Shown in pieces: positions 58,315-64,000 of a stretch of DNA of 64,000 bases. The notes under the pieces are model-generated. The model had not been told where the DNA came from. It saw only the letters and a program-made list of their open reading frames with translations, and ran no database searches. The stretch comes from Archangium sp. Lineage in GTDB: Bacteria > Myxococcota > Myxococcia > Myxococcales > Myxococcaceae. The number at the start of each line of letters is the position of its first letter. Within the stretch, counting starts at the first letter, position 1. Where the stretch lies: contig JAUXRX010000030.1 in NCBI GenBank assembly GCA_030681645.1, forward strand, positions 30,069-94,068. Direction: 5' to 3'. Position numbers and translations under genes: made by a program.

Positions 58315-58878
58315 TCAGAGGTAGTCGAGCCTCACCGCGACTTCGGCGCAGGCGTCGATGTCGACCAGCACGTCACCCGGGGGCAACGAGCCCACCAGCG
58401 ACACCGTGTACTTGAGGTTTCCCGACTGCACGTACTCCGCCACGTCGAACGCCTCGCCGTTCCAGTACACCGACCTCGGCGCCGCCTCGGTGCGCACGTA
58501 GTCGAACACCCGCTCCTCCAGCCCGCTCGCCGCCTGCGGCTTCAACTGCAGGTGCGCCTCGTCGATGAAGCCCAGATCGTCCGCCGCGTTCACCGTCGTC
58601 AGCCGAATCGACGTCAACGCGAAGTGCGTCTCGAGCATCGCCTCGGTCTCAGGAGGGAGCTCGGCCTTCACGTCGAAGTCGAAGGTGCGCTCGAGCTCGA
58701 TGCCCTGCTGCATCGCCGGAGGAAGCAGCGCGTACTGCTCGCGCAGCTCGGTCGGCACCTGGAAGCGCTGCCCGGGCAGGTGCTGGCAGACCGCCACCGC
58801 CTTCGCCTGGAGGAAGAACGGGTCGTCACCGCAACCCGCGAGGAGCAACGCTGCGGCAAGAAGGGAAGTGCGGAGCAT
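58315..58878 (-). CDS. Small lipoprotein of unknown function
   Basis: This encodes 187 residues. The signal MLRTSLLAAALLLAGCGDD ends in a lipobox (LAGC). The mature part is a beta/alpha-mix (FFLQAKAVAVCQHLPGQRF, then LTTVNAADDLGFIDEAHLQL and VDIDACAEVAVRLDYL) with only three further Cys. I recognise no family beyond 'myxobacterial lipoprotein'. The following 66-nt gap before the SDR gene holds a palindrome, which would end transcription here. Confidence 0.82.
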   Translation of the reverse strand: MLRTSLLAAALLLAGCGDDPFFLQAKAVAVCQHLPGQRFQVPTELREQYALLPPAMQQGIELERTFDFDVKAELPPETEAMLETHFALTSIRLTTVNAADDLGFIDEAHLQLKPQAASGLEERVFDYVRTEAAPRSVYWNGEAFDVAEYVQSGNLKYTVSLVGSLPPGDVLVDIDACAEVAVRLDYL

Positions 58879-58919
58879 GGAAGGACCCCTGGGAAGAGGG
58901 TGGAGAAAATCGCCGCCCG

Positions 58920-58965
58920 GGCGCGTCCCCCATCACCGGGGGAGGGGAGGTGTGGAGGACGCGCC
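58920..58965 (-). terminator. Possible terminator of the outer-membrane-like gene
   Basis: GGCGCGTCC and GGACGCGCC form a 9-bp stem with a long loop. On the minus strand the T-run (58906-58909) lies 10 nt behind the stem, farther than usual, so the call is weak. Confidence 0.3.
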
Positions 58966-58984
58966 GGGAGGCTGGGGGGACGGC

Positions 58985-59569
58985 TCAACCGAAAGAGAAG
59001 ATGAAGCCCAGACGGGCTGAAGGGATGAAGCCACTGACGGCCAGCCCGCGCGCCGTGACCGTGGTGGCGCCGCCCGTGGAGAAGGTCTGACTGGGCAGGC
59101 CCACGTCGATGTACGAGAGCCCCGCTCGCAGCGTGAAGGCCACGTGCTTCGAACCGAGCTCGAAGCCCACCTGTGCGCTCGCGAAGCCCACGTTCACGCC
59201 GCTGATCGCCGCGCGCACCGTGTCGTCGGTGATCAGCTGCGGCAGCCAGGCCGCCTGGCCTCCGAAGACGTACCCACCGTCGACGCCCAGCAGCGGGCGG
59301 AAGGGCGAGGAGGGGAAGGCCACCAGCATCACGCCCAGCCGCACACCTGCGCCGACACCGTTGCTCAGCCCGCCCACCGAGATGCGCAAGAACCGGCCGG
59401 GCGTCACTACGAGTGAGGCGCCGATGCCATCAGGCACGCCCACGTCGAGCTGGACCCCCACCGGCGGCGCTGACCAGGGGATGCGCCCGTCCGCTTCCAA
59501 CGTCACACCCTCGGCCGTTACCAGCGGCGGGGAGGAGGCCAGGAAGAGTGCGAGCGCGACGGTCAGCAT
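58985..59569 (-). CDS. Outer-membrane beta-barrel-like protein
   Basis: This encodes 194 residues with a cleavable signal (MLTVALALFLASSPPLVTA). The rest shows alternating hydrophobic strands separated by Gly/Asn/Asp turns (e.g. FLRISVGGLSNGVGAGVRLGVMLVAF, split by turns) and ends in an aromatic residue one place from the stop (FIFSFG), close to a Bam recognition signal. The length fits an eight-stranded barrel. No family is recognised. Confidence 0.7.
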   Translation of the reverse strand: MLTVALALFLASSPPLVTAEGVTLEADGRIPWSAPPVGVQLDVGVPDGIGASLVVTPGRFLRISVGGLSNGVGAGVRLGVMLVAFPSSPFRPLLGVDGGYVFGGQAAWLPQLITDDTVRAAISGVNVGFASAQVGFELGSKHVAFTLRAGLSYIDVGLPSQTFSTGGATTVTARGLAVSGFIPSARLGFIFSFG

Positions 59570-59702
59570 GCCTCGAGTGACTGCAACTGGCCGGCCGAGG
59601 CGGATTTCCGCGAGTGGCGCCGGGTTGCGTCTGCTCGGCGAAGGGTGCCGGGCTACCGGTGGAGGGGTCTCGACTCATCGACGGCCGCATGGCGCGTCAA
59701 GC

Positions 59703-59731
59703 GCCCCTCGACTCCGCTCGGGGTGAACGGT
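59703..59731 (+). repeat. Dispersed palindrome, family 1, copy 7
   Basis: Exact core with tail GTGAACGG. It is the left arm of an inverted pair with 59750-59776, in the gap upstream of the outer-membrane-like gene. Confidence 0.8.
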
Positions 59732-59749
59732 GAGCTCGGGTGAAGGGAT

Positions 59750-59776
59750 CCGTTCGTCCCGAGCGGAGTCGAGGGA
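59750..59776 (-). repeat. Dispersed palindrome, family 1, copy 8
   Basis: Right arm of the pair with 59703-59731; it ends 11 nt before the Mfd stop codon, so it would also lie in the 3' end of the mfd transcript. Confidence 0.8.
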
Positions 59777-59787
59777 CCACTCCACCG

Positions 59788-63387
<3,600 letters not shown>

Positions 63388-63446
63388 GTGCGTCGCAAGT
63401 AAGGCGGTCTTGCGGGCGGGTCAACGCGATTGCGTGTCGGGGTCCC

Positions 63447-63473
63447 CCGTTCATCCCGAGCGGAGTCGAGGGA
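63447..63473 (-). repeat. Dispersed palindrome, family 1, copy 9
   Basis: CCGTTCATCCCGAGCGGAGTCGAGGG, a single copy about 60 nt upstream of the mfd start. Nothing else in 63388-63600 is supported. Confidence 0.75.
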
Positions 63474-63633
63474 CGCCGGGACTCGATTGTGGGTAGGTCA
63501 CTTTTCGTGCAGCAACTACAAACTACAACGCTTCTCTCACGCCTCACGTCATGCGCTGGATGCACAGGACCACCGGGCTGATCAGGCACCACATCGCCCT
63601 CGCACTTGCGCCCGACAGCGCCGCGGCGGTGCG

Positions 63634-64000
63634 TGCGTCTTCAGCTTCGCCTATCGCGACGTCCTCGACGACGCGACCCCCGACGGCGCAAAGTTCCCCT
63701 TCACCTTTGGCGCGAGCCCCTCCTACCAGGCGACCGCACATTGGCTGGACAACTGGCAGACCCTCGTGAGCGTGCTGACGACATCGGATGGCGGTCTGCC
63801 CTACGAAGTCACCGCCCTGGACCCGATGGGAGGCGTGGTGGCGTTTCCCGACTGTGAGTCAGATGACGGAGTACGCGTACACCTACGGGAGCCAGAATCA
63901 ATCGCCCCGCGGCTTCGAGCAATTCGTCTCCGAGGAGAGCCAGCCCTCGCTGCTCGAGAGCGGCCAGGAAGCGAAGACGGTCACCGTGAGAGACAGCGAG
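63634..64000 (+). pseudogene. Probable frameshifted coding sequence running off the right edge
   Basis: No intact gene starts here, but protein-like sequence appears in two frames. The frame starting at 63634 reads CVFSFAYRDVLDDATPDGAKF, later TAHWLDNWQTLVSVLTTSDG and GLPYEVTALDPMGGVVAFP. From about 63842 the next frame reads RFPTVSQMTEYAYTYGSQNQ and continues to the edge without stops. One base insertion or two-base deletion near 63840-63850 would join them. No start codon or ribosome-binding site is convincing. It could be a decayed secreted-protein gene or an assembly error. Family not recognised. Confidence 0.35.

Overview
This is a 64 kb chromosomal window with very high GC and strongly GC-biased third codon positions. 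The gene content points to a myxobacterium (Myxococcota, most likely near Archangiaceae/Myxococcaceae); this is inferred from family content, not from a marker gene. Pointers are Cys-rich lipoproteins with GGGTGGGV-type glycine repeats, a DUF1592/DUF1588 + DUF1552 gene pair, a TIGR02996 protein, HEAT-repeat proteins, an HD-GYP regulator and a TolB-propeller/M28/PDZ peptidase. I see no tRNA, rRNA, CRISPR array, transposase, integrase or prophage gene. The window looks like core chromosome mixed with lineage-specific secreted and envelope proteins.

Layout. 1-8.3 kb: secreted M28 peptidase (cut by the left edge), small secreted protein, heme-oxygenase-fold oxidase, RDD membrane protein, TIGR02996 protein, M1 aminopeptidase. 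8.4-20.6 kb: beta-hydroxyacid dehydrogenase, PlsC-type acyltransferase, Cys-rich lipoprotein, ABC transporter pair, YccF protein, TonB-like/TfoX-like pair, ATP-dependent DNA ligase and NFACT (RqcH) pair. 20.6-30.4 kb: a long leader, two adjacent paralogous 1400-residue metzincin-type lipoproteins ending in a strong terminator, and a SprT-like protein. 30.4-40.4 kb: ASCH protein, pyruvate kinase, a giant repeat protein of about 1830 residues, HD-GYP regulator, ribulose-phosphate epimerase. 40.5-52.4 kb: C39-like peptidase, nucleotidyltransferase module, large lipoprotein, SDR enzyme, SRPBCC protein with a histone-like tail, PBP4-type peptidase, SSB, second Cys-rich lipoprotein, Hsp33, OmpA-like lipoprotein. 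52.5-64 kb: HEAT protein, DUF1592/DUF1552 pair, SDR enzyme, small lipoprotein, outer-membrane-like protein, Mfd, and an unexplained, apparently frameshifted reading frame at the right edge.

How it fits together. Most genes are single units or short pairs with ATGA/TGATG overlaps or close spacing: M28/small protein, ABC ATPase/permease, TonB-like/TfoX-like, ligase/RqcH, the nucleotidyltransferase pair, DUF1592/DUF1552. Housekeeping functions (Pyk, Rpe, SSB, Hsp33, Mfd, RqcH) are scattered among envelope and secretion genes.

The least explained content is (i) the giant protein at 32569-38058, built from 11 head-to-tail units of exactly 102 or 118 residues; (ii) two dispersed palindromic repeat families (nine copies each found by eye) plus one 27-bp perfect inverted repeat, which together occupy eight of the ten convergent gene gaps; and (iii) the tandem giant metzincins. 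Some of these palindromes lie inside coding sequence and are translated.
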